This document shows, piece after piece, positions 1-10,146 of a stretch of DNA of 64,000 nt. Position 1 is the first letter of the stretch, and every line of letters starts with the position of its first letter. This DNA comes from LMUY01 sp965276785. Lineage in GTDB: Bacteria > Pseudomonadota > Alphaproteobacteria > Acetobacterales > Acetobacteraceae. Below the pieces are notes generated by a model, which was not told the DNA's origin, searched no databases, and worked only from the letters and a program-made list of their open reading frames with translations. Made by a program: the position numbers and the translations under genes. The stretch covers positions 3,534,001 to 3,598,000 of the forward strand of contig OZ255629.1 in assembly GCA_965276785.1 (NCBI GenBank). Reading direction: 5' to 3'.

Positions 1-281
1 CGCGCATTGCCACCATGAGCCCGCAAGTCGCCGCCACCGTGCTCACCGAGCTGCGCGGCCGCAGCCTCAAGCTGCGCGCGTCGGCAGCGGAGCTCGACGA
101 ACTGGCCGAACGCACCTCGCGCCAGTTCACCGAGCAGAGCGACCCCTACTACGCCACCGCCCGGCTATGGGACGACGGCATCATCGAGCCGCAGGACACC
201 CGCGACGTCATCGGCCTATGCCTGGCGCTGGCCGCCAGCAGCCCGCGCGAGACCGGTTTCAGCCCCGTGTTCCGGATGTAG
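1..281 (+). CDS. Acyl-CoA carboxylase carboxyltransferase (beta) subunit, C-terminal end
   Basis: The gene enters from the left edge; the first complete codon is at 3 and the stop is at 279-281, so about 92 residues are visible. They match the end of methylcrotonyl-, propionyl- and geranyl-CoA carboxylase beta subunits: an RIATMSPQVAATVL helix, the segment DDGIIEPQDTRDVIGL and a terminal FRM. This subunit moves CO2 from carboxybiotin to the acyl-CoA. Only five bases separate it from the biotin carboxylase subunit downstream, so the two form one operon. The C-terminus alone does not show which acyl-CoA is used. Partial only because of the window edge. Confidence 0.9.
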   Translation, partial: RIATMSPQVAATVLTELRGRSLKLRASAAELDELAERTSRQFTEQSDPYYATARLWDDGIIEPQDTRDVIGLCLALAASSPRETGFSPVFRM

Positions 282-286
282 CGGCC

Positions 287-2269
287 ATGTTTGAATCCGT
301 GCTAATCGCCAACCGCGGCGAGATCGCCTGCCGCATCACCCGTACCTGCCGCAGGCTCGGCATCCGCACCATCGCGGTCTACTCCGCCGCCGATGCCGGC
401 GCGCTCCACGTGGCCATGGCCGACGAGAGCCACCCAATTGGCCCGGCGGACGCCGCGAGCAGCTATCTGCGCCCCGATGCGATCATCACGGCGGCGCTGG
501 CCCACGGCGCCAGCGCGATCCATCCCGGCTACGGCTTCCTGTCCGAACGCGTGCAATTGGCGGAGCTGTGCGAGGCGAACGGTATTGCCTGGGTCGGCCC
601 CTCGCCGCGCTGCATCACCGCCATGGGGTCGAAAACCCAAGCCAAACGCATCGCCGCCGAACAAGGTATCTCGAGCGTGCCCGGCTACCACGGCGACGAC
701 CAATCGCCGCAGCGCCTGTTGCACGAAGCGCACTCAGTTGGCTTTCCCGTGCTCATCAAGGCCAGCGCTGGCGGCGGCGGGCGCGGCATGCGGCGTGTGG
801 ACGACAGCGCCACCTTCCTGGGCGAACTCGCCATCGCCAAGACCGAAGCAATGGCCGCCTTCGGGGACGATCGCGTGTTGCTGGAGCGGTTCATCGCCCG
901 CCCCCGCCACCTCGAAGTGCAGTTGGCCGGCGACAAGCACGGCAACCTGATCCACCTGTTCGAGCGCGAGTGCTCCATCCAACGCAATTACCAAAAGCTG
1001 GTGGAGGAAGCCCCCGCCTCCCACTTGCCACCCGCCGTGCGTGCCCGCCTGCTGGAGGCCGCCGTCCGGCTCGGCCGCGCAATCGGCTATGACTCGCTCG
1101 GCACAGCGGAGTTCATTCTCGAAGCGGACGACACCCAGCCGTATTTCCTGGAAATGAACACCCGCCTGCAAGTCGAGCATCCCGTGACCGAGTTCATCAC
1201 TGGGCTGGACCTGGTGGAGCTGCAATTGCGCATCGCCGCGGGTGAAGCGCTCCCGATCCAGCAGGCCAAAGTCACGCAACAAGGTGCCGCGGTGGAGCTG
1301 CGGCTCAACGCCGAAGACCCGTCCGCCGCCTTCACTCCCCAACTCGGCCGCGTAGCGCAGTACCGCGAACCGGCCGGCCCAGGCGTGCGGGTGGATAGCG
1401 GGGTGCGCGAGGGCAGCGAAATCAGCCCGTTCTACGACTCGATGCTGCTGAAGCTGATCGCGCACGGCCCGCAGCGCCCAGCCGCGATCCGCCGGCTGGA
1501 CACCGCGTTGCGACAGTTGGTCGTGCTCGGCATCGGCACCAACCAGGCCTTCCTGCGCGACGTCATCCGCAGCCCTGGGTTCAATGGCGTGCTCACCACC
1601 CGCTTCATCCCCGAAACCTTCCCGGACGGCTGGACCGCACCAGCCCCCTCCCCCGAGCTGCTCGGCGTCGCCGCCGTCGCGGTCGCCCAACGATGGCAGC
1701 AAGCGACCCGGCCATGCGCCCCCGGCCCCTGGGCCACCCTGGCAGGCTTCCGCACCGCCGCCCGCGCTGGCCTGCCCGGCCGCACCAGCGTGCAGCTTCA
1801 GCTCCCGGGAGCCGCCCCAGTGACGGTCGACGTCATCCAAACGCCGGCCGGCCCGCGGGCAGTCCGGCGGGGCGCAGTCCTGGACCCGCCAGCCGAGCTG
1901 ACGGCCTTGCTGGCGGAAGACGACCTCGTGCACCTCGCGAGTGACGGCGCCGCCTGGACCTTCCACGCCGCCCCGCTGGTGCAGGCACTCGGGCGCAGGC
2001 AGGAGCGCGAGGCGGCCGATAGTCAGGGCGTGGTCGCCGCCATGCCGGGCCTGATCGCGCAGGTGCTCGTCCAGCCCGGCCAGATCGTCAAGCGCGGAGA
2101 CGTGGTGATCGTGCAGGAGGCGATGAAGCTGATGCAGCCGCTCGCCGCCGCTGCCGAGGGAACAGTACGCGCGGTGCACTGCACGGCTGGACAGGTCGTG
2201 ACCGCCGGCGCTTTGTTGGTGGAGATCGAGCCTCAAGCCCCCACGCCACCGAAGGAACCGCGGCCGTGA
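287..2269 (+). CDS. Acyl-CoA carboxylase biotin carboxylase/BCCP (alpha) subunit
   Basis: A 660-residue protein that carboxylates its own biotin with ATP and bicarbonate. Order: biotin carboxylase N-domain starting FESVLIANRGEIACRI, ATP-grasp glycine loop KASAGGGGRGMRR near residue 158, the catalytic EMNTRLQVEHPVTE block near 289, the biotin carboxylase C-domain, a linker, and a C-terminal biotinyl domain with EAMKLM, where Lys614 is the expected biotin site (the usual motif is AMKM, here AMKL). The ATG at 287 is chosen because family similarity starts there. The stop overlaps the next gene's GTG. Length and layout fit MCC/PCC/GCC alpha subunits; substrate not determinable. Confidence 0.93.
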   Translation: MFESVLIANRGEIACRITRTCRRLGIRTIAVYSAADAGALHVAMADESHPIGPADAASSYLRPDAIITAALAHGASAIHPGYGFLSERVQLAELCEANGIAWVGPSPRCITAMGSKTQAKRIAAEQGISSVPGYHGDDQSPQRLLHEAHSVGFPVLIKASAGGGGRGMRRVDDSATFLGELAIAKTEAMAAFGDDRVLLERFIARPRHLEVQLAGDKHGNLIHLFERECSIQRNYQKLVEEAPASHLPPAVRARLLEAAVRLGRAIGYDSLGTAEFILEADDTQPYFLEMNTRLQVEHPVTEFITGLDLVELQLRIAAGEALPIQQAKVTQQGAAVELRLNAEDPSAAFTPQLGRVAQYREPAGPGVRVDSGVREGSEISPFYDSMLLKLIAHGPQRPAAIRRLDTALRQLVVLGIGTNQAFLRDVIRSPGFNGVLTTRFIPETFPDGWTAPAPSPELLGVAAVAVAQRWQQATRPCAPGPWATLAGFRTAARAGLPGRTSVQLQLPGAAPVTVDVIQTPAGPRAVRRGAVLDPPAELTALLAEDDLVHLASDGAAWTFHAAPLVQALGRRQEREAADSQGVVAAMPGLIAQVLVQPGQIVKRGDVVIVQEAMKLMQPLAAAAEGTVRAVHCTAGQVVTAGALLVEIEPQAPTPPKEPRP

Positions 2270-2964
2270 CGTTAGACCCCGCCACCATCGACGCGCTCTC
2301 CGCCATCTCCACCGCGACGCTGACCACGGTGTTGCTCAAGAGCGGCCTGCGCAACGTCTGGCTGCGCGGCACCCGCCCGCTGCGGCCGGGTCAGAGGCGG
2401 CTGGTCGGCCGCGCCTTCACGCTGCGCTTCGTCCCGGCGCGCGAGGACTTGGCCACCCCCCAGTCATGGAGTTCGCCGATCTCGACCCGCGCCGCCATCG
2501 AAGCGATGCCGGAAGGTTGCATCGCCGTCGTGGGCGCGATGGGCGTGGCGGATGCCGGCATCTTCGGCGACATCCTGTGCGCCCGCATGGCCCGCCGCGG
2601 CGTTGCCGCACTGGTCACGGATGGGGTGGTGCGGGACCTGGCCGGCGTGCTCAGCACGGGCCTGCCGGTCTGGTGCAAGGGTGCCGCCGCACCCCCCTCC
2701 GTGGCGGGGTTAACCTTCGTCGGCTGGCAGGAGCCGGTCGGCTGCGGCGGAGTGGCGGTGTTCCCGGACGACGTCATCGTGGTGGACGACGACGGCGCCG
2801 TGGTGATCCCTCAGGCAATGCTGGAGGCCGTGGTGCCTGCCGCGGTGGAGCAGGAGCGACAGGAGAGTTGGATCATGCAGCAGGTGGAGCGTGGCGCCGC
2901 CCTCCCCGGCCTCTATCCAATGAACGCAGAGACCCGCGCGCGCTACGACGCCGCGAGCAAGTAG
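2266..2964 (+). CDS. RraA-family protein, probable 4-hydroxy-4-methyl-2-oxoglutarate/oxaloacetate-type aldolase
   Basis: A 232-residue protein of the RraA/HMG-aldolase superfamily, once mis-called menaquinone methyltransferases. The hallmark segment GDILCARMARRGVAALVTDG followed by VVRD lies near residues 104-127 and carries the Arg-Asp pair used for Mg2+ and substrate binding. The GTG start at 2266 overlaps the carboxylase stop (GTGA), showing translational coupling, and the dehydratase begins two bases after its stop. Some members are class II aldolases for 2-keto acids. Next to a sugar-acid dehydratase, cleavage of a 2-keto-3-deoxy acid is a reasonable guess. Confidence 0.8.
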   Translation: MTLDPATIDALSAISTATLTTVLLKSGLRNVWLRGTRPLRPGQRRLVGRAFTLRFVPAREDLATPQSWSSPISTRAAIEAMPEGCIAVVGAMGVADAGIFGDILCARMARRGVAALVTDGVVRDLAGVLSTGLPVWCKGAAAPPSVAGLTFVGWQEPVGCGGVAVFPDDVIVVDDDGAVVIPQAMLEAVVPAAVEQERQESWIMQQVERGAALPGLYPMNAETRARYDAASK

Positions 2965-2966
2965 GG

Positions 2967-4682
2967 GTGGCAGACAGCCCAGCCACTGGCTTGCGCCGCG
3001 GCCTGACCAGCTACGGCGACGAGCGGTTTTCCCTCTTCCTGCGCCGCGTCTTCATCAAGGCCATGGGCTTTTCCGACGACGCGCTCGAGCGCCCCATCGT
3101 CGGCATCACCAACACGCATAGCGACTTCAACCCGTGTCACGGCAACGTCCCCGACCTGATCGAGAGCGTGAAGCGCGGCGTGATGCTGGCGGGCGCCTTG
3201 CCGATGGTGTTCCCCACCATCTCCATCCACGAGAGCTTCGCCCACCCCACCTCCATGTTCCTGCGCAACCTGATGGCGATGGACACCGAGGAGATGATCC
3301 GCGCCCAACCGATGGACGCCGTGGTGGTGATCGGCGGTTGCGACAAAACGCTGCCGGCGCAAGTGATGGCCGCGGCCAGCGCCGGGCTGCCCGCCATCGT
3401 GGTGCCGGTCGGCCCCATGGTGGTCGGGCACCACAAGGGCGAAGTCCTGGGCGCCTGCACCGACTGCCGGCGGCTCTGGGCCCGGCATCGCGCCGGCATC
3501 ATCGACGCGGCAGAGATCGAGGCGGTCGGCAACCGGCTGGCGCCCTCCGTCGGCACCTGCATGGTCATGGGCACCGCCAGCACCATGGCCTGCATGATCG
3601 AGGCGATGGGCCTGTCGCTCCCCACCAGCGCCACCGCACCCGCCACCCATGCCGATCGCAAGCGCATTGCCGAAGCCAGCGGCAAACAGGCCGCGGCAAT
3701 GGCAGCGTCCGGCTCGCCGCGCCCGGCCGACCTGATCACGCCCGACTCGGTGCACAACGCCATGGTGGTGCTGCAGGCCATCGGCGGCTCCACCAACGGC
3801 ATCATCCACCTAACCGCGATGGCCGGCCGCGCCGGAGTAAAGGTTGATCTGGCAGCGCTCGACCGGCTGGGCCGCGAGGTGCCGACTCTGCTGAACCTAA
3901 AACCGTCCGGCGCGCATTACATGGAACACTTCCACCATGCCGGCGGCATGCCGCGGCTAATGCGCGAGTTAGCCGGGATGTTGCGGACCGGCACGCCGGT
4001 GGCCGGCGGCGGCACGCTCGCCGAGGTGATCGCCGCCGCGGAGGACGTACCCGGCCAGGACGTCATCCGCACGCGAGCAGCGCCGCTGAAGCCAGAAGGC
4101 GCGATGGCGGTGCTGCGCGGCAATCTGGCGCCGCTCGGCGCGGTCATCAAGCAATCCGCCGCCTCCCCCGCGCTGATGCGCCACACCGGGCGCGCCGTGG
4201 TGTTCGACTCCGTGCAGGACATGGCCGCACGCATCGACCAGCCGGATTTGGACGTCGCCGCGGACGACATCCTGGTGCTCCGCCATGCCGGGCCGAAGGG
4301 CGCGCCGGGCATGCCGGAGGCGGGCTACCTCCCGATCCCGCTCAAGCTGGCCCGGCAAGGCGTCACCGACATGGTGCGCATGTCGGACGCGCGAATGAGC
4401 GGCACCGCCTTCGGCACCATCGTGCTGCATATCGCGCCCGAGGCCGCGGTCGGCGGCCCCCTCGCAGTGGTGCAAACCGGCGACCGCATCGCGCTGGACG
4501 TCGAGGCTCGCCGGCTCGACCTCCTGGTGCACAACGCGGAGCTGGAGCGCCGCCTAACCGCGTGGCGTGCCGCTCCTCCCGCCCCCCCGCCGGCGCGTGG
4601 CTATGCCCGGCTCTTCCACGACAGCGTGCTGCAGGCCGACCAAGGCTGCGATTTCAGCTTTCTGCTGCACGAGGGCACCTAG
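2967..4682 (+). CDS. IlvD/Edd-family dehydratase, probable sugar-acid dehydratase
   Basis: A 571-residue Fe-S dehydratase. Cys57 (in FNPCHGN), Cys125 (in GGCDKT) and Cys198 (in VGTCMVMG) sit almost exactly where the [2Fe-2S] ligands lie in rhizobial L-arabinonate dehydratase (59, 127, 200). Lys127 corresponds to its Mg-binding lysine. That spacing favours a sugar-acid (arabonate/xylonate-like) dehydratase making a 2-keto-3-deoxy acid, rather than the branched-chain amino-acid enzyme. The GTG start at 2967 is chosen from homology and its position two bases after the RraA stop. It ends the operon. The ribose-type ABC importer faces it convergently. Confidence 0.87.
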   Translation: MADSPATGLRRGLTSYGDERFSLFLRRVFIKAMGFSDDALERPIVGITNTHSDFNPCHGNVPDLIESVKRGVMLAGALPMVFPTISIHESFAHPTSMFLRNLMAMDTEEMIRAQPMDAVVVIGGCDKTLPAQVMAAASAGLPAIVVPVGPMVVGHHKGEVLGACTDCRRLWARHRAGIIDAAEIEAVGNRLAPSVGTCMVMGTASTMACMIEAMGLSLPTSATAPATHADRKRIAEASGKQAAAMAASGSPRPADLITPDSVHNAMVVLQAIGGSTNGIIHLTAMAGRAGVKVDLAALDRLGREVPTLLNLKPSGAHYMEHFHHAGGMPRLMRELAGMLRTGTPVAGGGTLAEVIAAAEDVPGQDVIRTRAAPLKPEGAMAVLRGNLAPLGAVIKQSAASPALMRHTGRAVVFDSVQDMAARIDQPDLDVAADDILVLRHAGPKGAPGMPEAGYLPIPLKLARQGVTDMVRMSDARMSGTAFGTIVLHIAPEAAVGGPLAVVQTGDRIALDVEARRLDLLVHNAELERRLTAWRAAPPAPPPARGYARLFHDSVLQADQGCDFSFLLHEGT

Positions 4683-4683
4683 G

Positions 4684-5054
4684 TTTATCGTCATGCCCGT
4701 GCTTGACACACGGCTGTCCGCTTCACGTTATTGTCGACGAGAAAGTAAACTTTATCGTCATGCCCGTGCTTGACACGGGCATCCACGGGGTCTGGCTGAT
4801 GACGTCGGTCGGTTCTTGACGAGGACTGGCTCTCAACGGGTTGGGCCATTGATGCGGGGACGCCGTGGATGCCCGAATCAAGTCCGGCCATGACGCTAAA
4901 GTGTTGTATTCCTTAACTCTCTACGAACCGGACAGCTGTGTGCTTGACACGGGCATCCACGCGGTCCGGCTGAACACGGCAACGCAAGGAGTTGCACGCT
5001 CACCCAGCGCGCACTGTATCGACGCCCGGATGACGCCCGGGCTATGACGATAGC
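4684..5054. repeat. Cluster of REP-like palindromic repeats
   Basis: The 400-bp gap between the convergent dehydratase and ABC-importer genes has no credible gene. It holds at least five related copies of a sequence built on ATGCCCGTGCTTGACACGGG with CATCCACG: 4684-4709, 4751-4787, an inverted variant 4863-4900, a half copy 4938-4961, and a diverged inverted copy 5020-5054. The core GCCCGTGCTTGACACGGGC can fold on itself. Such extragenic palindromes are common in alphaproteobacteria and are usually tied to REP-type dispersal. Convergent placement could also serve transcription termination. Confidence 0.75.
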
Positions 5055-5082
5055 AATGCGATAGCGGGAGCGGCGACGCCTC

Positions 5083-6021
5083 CTACGAGCGCGGCGCCGA
5101 CCACCCCTGATACCCCTTCACATTCTCCCGCGTGACCAGCTTGGACGGCAGCAACACCACCGGTTGCTCCGGCTTCTTGCCATTCAACGCCGCCACCCCG
5201 AGCCTCACCGCCAACTGCGCCATCGCGTACGGGTCCTGGCTCGCCGACGCCTGGATGTCGCTGCTGTCCGGGCTGGCCAAAGCGCTCTCAATGTCCGGCG
5301 CCCCGTCCACCGACGTGATCATGATCGGGCTGCGATGCGCCTGCTTGATGGCGAGTTCACTACCGATCGCCTGCGGGTCGTTGATGGTGAACACCGCGTC
5401 CACCTTGGGAAAACGCACCAACAAGCTTTGCATCACATTCAGGCCACCATCGCGCGAGCCCTTCGCGTCCTGGTCGCTCGACAGGATTTTAACGCCGGGC
5501 GCCTTGGCAAACACCGACTTGCAGCCGTTCACCCGATCAATCACCGAAGACACTTGCGGCCCGTTCTCGATAATCACGTCGCCTTTGCCGCCCAGCTTGT
5601 CGACGATATATTGGCAGGAGATCGCGCCGGCCTGCACGTTGTCGGTGGTCACTGTGAAGTCCGCCCCCTTGGCCGCGGTATCCACCGCCACCACCAGGAT
5701 GCCAGCCGCTTGCGCCTTCTTGATCGCGGGCTCAATCGCATTCGGGTCGCCGGGGTTGAGCAGGATCATGTCCACCCCCGAAGCAATAAAATTATCCACC
5801 TGGGTAAACTGCTTGCCGAGGTCGTAGTCGAAGCCAACGGTGAGCACCTTCACGTTCGGATTGCTCTTGCGCGCTTCCGCCTCCGCCCCCTTGGACAGCG
5901 CGATGAAGAACGGGTTGCCCAGCGAGCCCAGCGAAATCCCAATCGATTTGAGCTCCTTCGCGCCCGCCGGAGCTTGGCCCAAAGCAAACAACGCGGTGGC
6001 CGCGAGCAGCAATCGACGCAT
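5083..6021 (-). CDS. Sugar ABC transporter, periplasmic substrate-binding protein (RbsB-like)
   Basis: A 312-residue exported protein: signal peptide MRRLLLAATALFALGQAPAGA, then the periplasmic-binding-protein fold of the ribose/galactose group. Typical segments are IGISLGSLGNPFF near the start, VDMILLNPGDP near residue 83 and NDPQAIGSELA near 213. It delivers a sugar or polyol to the adjacent permease. It is the last gene of a three-gene operon (ATPase, permease, binding protein), 24 bp after the permease. The sugar cannot be read from sequence; the nearby sugar-acid dehydratase makes a pentose or its acid a fair guess. Confidence 0.9.
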   Translation of the reverse strand: MRRLLLAATALFALGQAPAGAKELKSIGISLGSLGNPFFIALSKGAEAEARKSNPNVKVLTVGFDYDLGKQFTQVDNFIASGVDMILLNPGDPNAIEPAIKKAQAAGILVVAVDTAAKGADFTVTTDNVQAGAISCQYIVDKLGGKGDVIIENGPQVSSVIDRVNGCKSVFAKAPGVKILSSDQDAKGSRDGGLNVMQSLLVRFPKVDAVFTINDPQAIGSELAIKQAHRSPIMITSVDGAPDIESALASPDSSDIQASASQDPYAMAQLAVRLGVAALNGKKPEQPVVLLPSKLVTRENVKGYQGWSAPRS

Positions 6022-6045
6022 AGGGATCCTCCCAATATTCTCTTG

Positions 6046-7065
6046 TCAGGTCCTTGCCGACCCTTGAATCCGATACCGGTCTAGCGCCACCGCGCCGATA
6101 ATGACCAGCCCCTTTACGATATACTGCCAAATGTCGGAGACACCCACCAACACCAGCCCATTGCCGAGCACGGCGATAATCAGCGCGCCGACCAGCGTAC
6201 CCCAAATCGACCCGATGCCGCCGACAAAGCTGGTGCCGCCGAGGATCACCGCGGCGATCGCGTCCAACTCGTACGACTGGCCAAGCTGCAAGCCATTGGC
6301 CGCATACAGCCGCGCGGCAGACATCACACCGCCCAGCCCGGCATACAGCCCGGACAGCGCATAGGCGAACAGCAGCACCGCCGACACCCCGATCCCGGAC
6401 AGCCGCGCCGCGTCCGGATTGCCGCCCACGGCGTAAATATGCACCCCGAGCACAGTGCGCCGCAGGATGAACCAGGTGATCAGGATCACCGCCACTGCAA
6501 TCACCACCAGCCACGGAATACCGAGCACCGAAGCGTTGCCGATAAAGGCGAACGGCAGCGCCGGGTTAAACACGGTGGTGTCGGCGCCGATCAGCCTCGC
6601 GACCCCGCGCACCGCCGTCAGCGACCCCAGCGTGACGATGAACGGCGGCAGCCGCAAGAAGGCGATCAGCGCCCCGTTCGCCGCACCGAACAGCCCGCCG
6701 CACAGCAGGGCGGCCGGCACGCCGACCACGCCCCACCCTTGGAGCTTGGACGCAATCACCGCGATCATGGCGCTGGCCGCCACGATCGACCCCACCGACA
6801 GGTCGATACCCCCGGTCAGGATCACCACCGTCATCCCCGCCGCCAGCACCGTGTTAATGGATGCCTGCTGCGACACGATGGACAGGTTCTGCCAGCTCAT
6901 GAAGCGCCCTTCGCCCCAGGCGCCGGCGAGCCCGCCGCTCTCCACATAGCCGCTGAACATCTGGAACAGCAGCCCGAGCAGCACCAGCACCGGCAGCATG
7001 CCGGCCACCTGGATCGCCGACTGGATCGCCTGTTTGCGGCGGACCGCCTTGGTGCTGTCGGACAT
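6046..7065 (-). CDS. Sugar ABC transporter permease (RbsC-like)
   Basis: A 339-residue inner-membrane permease of the ribose-type (CUT2) importers, with eight or more hydrophobic segments. It carries the family block ILTGGIDLSVGSIVAASAMI near residue 80 and a second conserved loop VGGNPDAARLSGI near 212, where the ATPase is contacted. The ATG at 7065 is preferred over upstream in-frame starts because those would lie inside the ATPase gene and family similarity begins here. It lies 8 bp after the ATPase stop and 24 bp before the binding-protein gene, so the three are co-transcribed. Confidence 0.92.
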   Translation of the reverse strand: MSDSTKAVRRKQAIQSAIQVAGMLPVLVLLGLLFQMFSGYVESGGLAGAWGEGRFMSWQNLSIVSQQASINTVLAAGMTVVILTGGIDLSVGSIVAASAMIAVIASKLQGWGVVGVPAALLCGGLFGAANGALIAFLRLPPFIVTLGSLTAVRGVARLIGADTTVFNPALPFAFIGNASVLGIPWLVVIAVAVILITWFILRRTVLGVHIYAVGGNPDAARLSGIGVSAVLLFAYALSGLYAGLGGVMSAARLYAANGLQLGQSYELDAIAAVILGGTSFVGGIGSIWGTLVGALIIAVLGNGLVLVGVSDIWQYIVKGLVIIGAVALDRYRIQGSART

Positions 7066-7073
7066 GATCCCCC

Positions 7074-8618
<1,545 letters not shown>

Positions 8619-8756
8619 TACGCGCGTTTCCCCACCTAGTCTTACTTGCCCGCAGGCCGCGTCAATTGAGCGGCTGACGGGGCGCCATGCAAGAGCGAGC
8701 GATGCCACGGGCCGCAGCAATATCGGGCTTCGGCATCGAGGCGGGATAGCTGCAGC

Positions 8757-8821
8757 TGTCCGCCTCCCCATCCGGCAATCATAAGGTCTGCTTCCCGTAA
8801 GCGCGGCTGGGTTGGCGGACA
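8757..8821. repeat. TGTCCGCC/GGCGGACA inverted repeat, 65 bp
   Basis: The ends TGTCCGCC (8757-8764) and GGCGGACA (8814-8821) are exact reverse complements with 49 bp between. Related inverted repeats occur at 24004-24041 and 27542-27571, and a lone GGTTTGGCGGACA at 25469-25481. It may be a small non-autonomous element or the scar of one; nothing here proves mobility. Confidence 0.45.
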
Positions 8822-8957
8822 TATCCGGGATGGTCGATTTGGGGTGGTTTGCCGGACAGCCAGCAGTACACTGTGTCTAACAGCTCCGCGGTCCAGAAGG
8901 CCCACCCTCTTAAATTCCCCGCGCCCTCTTGACACCAGCTTCCCCTCTTCCAATAAG

Positions 8958-8973
8958 TTCATTTATAAATGAA
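8958..8973. promoter_or_regulatory. Perfect 16-bp palindrome, putative TetR operator upstream of the flavin monooxygenase
   Basis: TTCATTTATAAATGAA is a perfect palindrome ending 18 bp before the ATG at 8992, where a promoter or leader would be. A 17-bp window here (8958-8974) matches 15105-15121, upstream of the second operon, at 14 positions, including the half-site AAATGAAT. AT-rich dyads like this are usual TetR-family binding sites, and the TetR gene at 14377 lies between the two operons. Function is inferred. Confidence 0.6.
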
Positions 8974-8991
8974 TGTTAACGGGGACGATCC

Positions 8992-10146
8992 ATGGCGATG
9001 AGAATGAACTCGACCAATCCGTTGTTCGGGGCGAACCGGCTGAAGCTCGGCATCTTCTGCACCAACGGCAAGGGTGCGTCCCAGAGCCTGGTTCCCGAGG
9101 CCTACCGCGCTTCGTGGGCCGCTTCGGTCGAAACGGCGCAGCTTGCCGACCGGGCGGGGTTCGAGGCCATTGTCCCCTATGCCCGCTGGAAGGGCTACGT
9201 GGACGGCAAGCCCAGCCATCCCAGCGGCGTGGTTATGGACCCGTTCACCTGGGCGGCCGGCATCGCGCAAGCCACGTCCCATGCCGCCGTGTTCTCCACC
9301 ACCCACGCCCCGACCGTCCATCCAATCGTCGCGGCCAAGCAAGCCGCAACCGTCGACCTGATCTCTGGCGGACGCTTCGGCCTTAACGTCGTCGGCGGCT
9401 GGAACAAGCCGGAGCTGGACATGTTCGGCGCCCCGCTGAAGGAGCACGACCAGCGCTACCATCACCTTGCGGAGTGGTTGTCCGTCGTCGAACGGCTGTG
9501 GCGCGAAGAAGCCGAGTTCGACTTCGACGGGCAATTCTTCAAGGTAGTCCGCGGCTCCTCCATGCCGAAGCCGCTCCAACAGCCACGCCCGCCGATCATG
9601 AACGCCGGCGGTTCGGACCGTGGGCGGCGCTTTGCCTGCGAGCATGCCGACCTGTGCTTCATCATCCTGAAGTCCGAGCGGCCGGAGGTGTGCGCGGCGG
9701 ATGTCGCCGCCTACAAGCACTTCGCCCGGGAAGAGTTCGGCCGCGAGGTCAAGGTCTGGACCAACAGCTTCGTCGTGCAGCGGGACACGCAGGAGGAGGC
9801 CGACGCCTACCTGCAACGCTACGCCGTCGAATACGAGGACAAGGAAAGCGTCGAGGGCTGGCTGGCCAAGCAGGCCGACCAGGCCCGCTTGATGCCCGAG
9901 GCCGCGCTGAAGGCCATGCGGCTGCGCTTCGCGGCCGGCGCAGGCGGGTTTCCCCTTGTTGGCACGGCCGAACGGGTCGCGGATCGGTTGAACGTGCTGG
10001 CGGATGCCGGGCTGGATGGCGTGCTGCTGACCTGGGTGGACTACGTGGACGGCCTCCACCGTTTCAGTCGCGACGTCCTGCCCGCGCTCGAAGCACGCGG
10101 GTTGCGCATGCCGTTCGGCGCGTCGCAACGCGCGAGGGCAGCGTGA
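8992..10146 (+). CDS. RutA-like LLM-class flavin-dependent monooxygenase
   Basis: A 384-residue bacterial-luciferase-fold enzyme using reduced FMN and O2. The block SGGRFGLNVVGGWNKPELDM near residues 124-143 and the end GVLLTWVDYVDGLHRF resemble RutA, the pyrimidine ring-opening oxygenase, and its relatives that attack amide, sulfone or halogenated substrates. It heads a compact operon: its stop overlaps the next GTG. No flavin reductase is encoded nearby, so reduced flavin must come from elsewhere. The ATG at 8992 was chosen over ATGs at 8998 and 9004 as the first; any could be used. The substrate is unknown, probably a heterocycle or other polar ring compound. Confidence 0.82.
   Translation: MAMRMNSTNPLFGANRLKLGIFCTNGKGASQSLVPEAYRASWAASVETAQLADRAGFEAIVPYARWKGYVDGKPSHPSGVVMDPFTWAAGIAQATSHAAVFSTTHAPTVHPIVAAKQAATVDLISGGRFGLNVVGGWNKPELDMFGAPLKEHDQRYHHLAEWLSVVERLWREEAEFDFDGQFFKVVRGSSMPKPLQQPRPPIMNAGGSDRGRRFACEHADLCFIILKSERPEVCAADVAAYKHFAREEFGREVKVWTNSFVVQRDTQEEADAYLQRYAVEYEDKESVEGWLAKQADQARLMPEAALKAMRLRFAAGAGGFPLVGTAERVADRLNVLADAGLDGVLLTWVDYVDGLHRFSRDVLPALEARGLRMPFGASQRARAA

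Larger units (their letters stand above)
8619..8991. promoter_or_regulatory. Divergent intergenic region between the sugar importer and the catabolic cluster
   Basis: A 373-bp gap with no believable gene. It must hold the leftward importer promoter and the rightward promoter of the flavin monooxygenase operon. On the right side it has the AT-rich palindrome described separately. In its middle lie TGTCCGCC (8757-8764) and GGCGGACA (8814-8821), and a further GGTTTGCCGGACA-like copy near 8850-8862, related to repeats seen at 24004-24041, 25469-25481 and 27542-27571. I see no riboswitch or tRNA. Confidence 0.6.

Noticed and set aside
734..2236. A 500-codon open frame on the minus strand across the biotin carboxylase gene
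   Set aside because: It is antisense to a fully recognisable carboxylase and its translation is rich in Ala/Gly/His/Arg/Gln without any family motif, a normal by-product of high-GC coding DNA.
4562..5047. Short plus- and minus-strand frames in and next to the repeat-rich gap
   Set aside because: They consist of translated REP-like repeats and do not resemble proteins.
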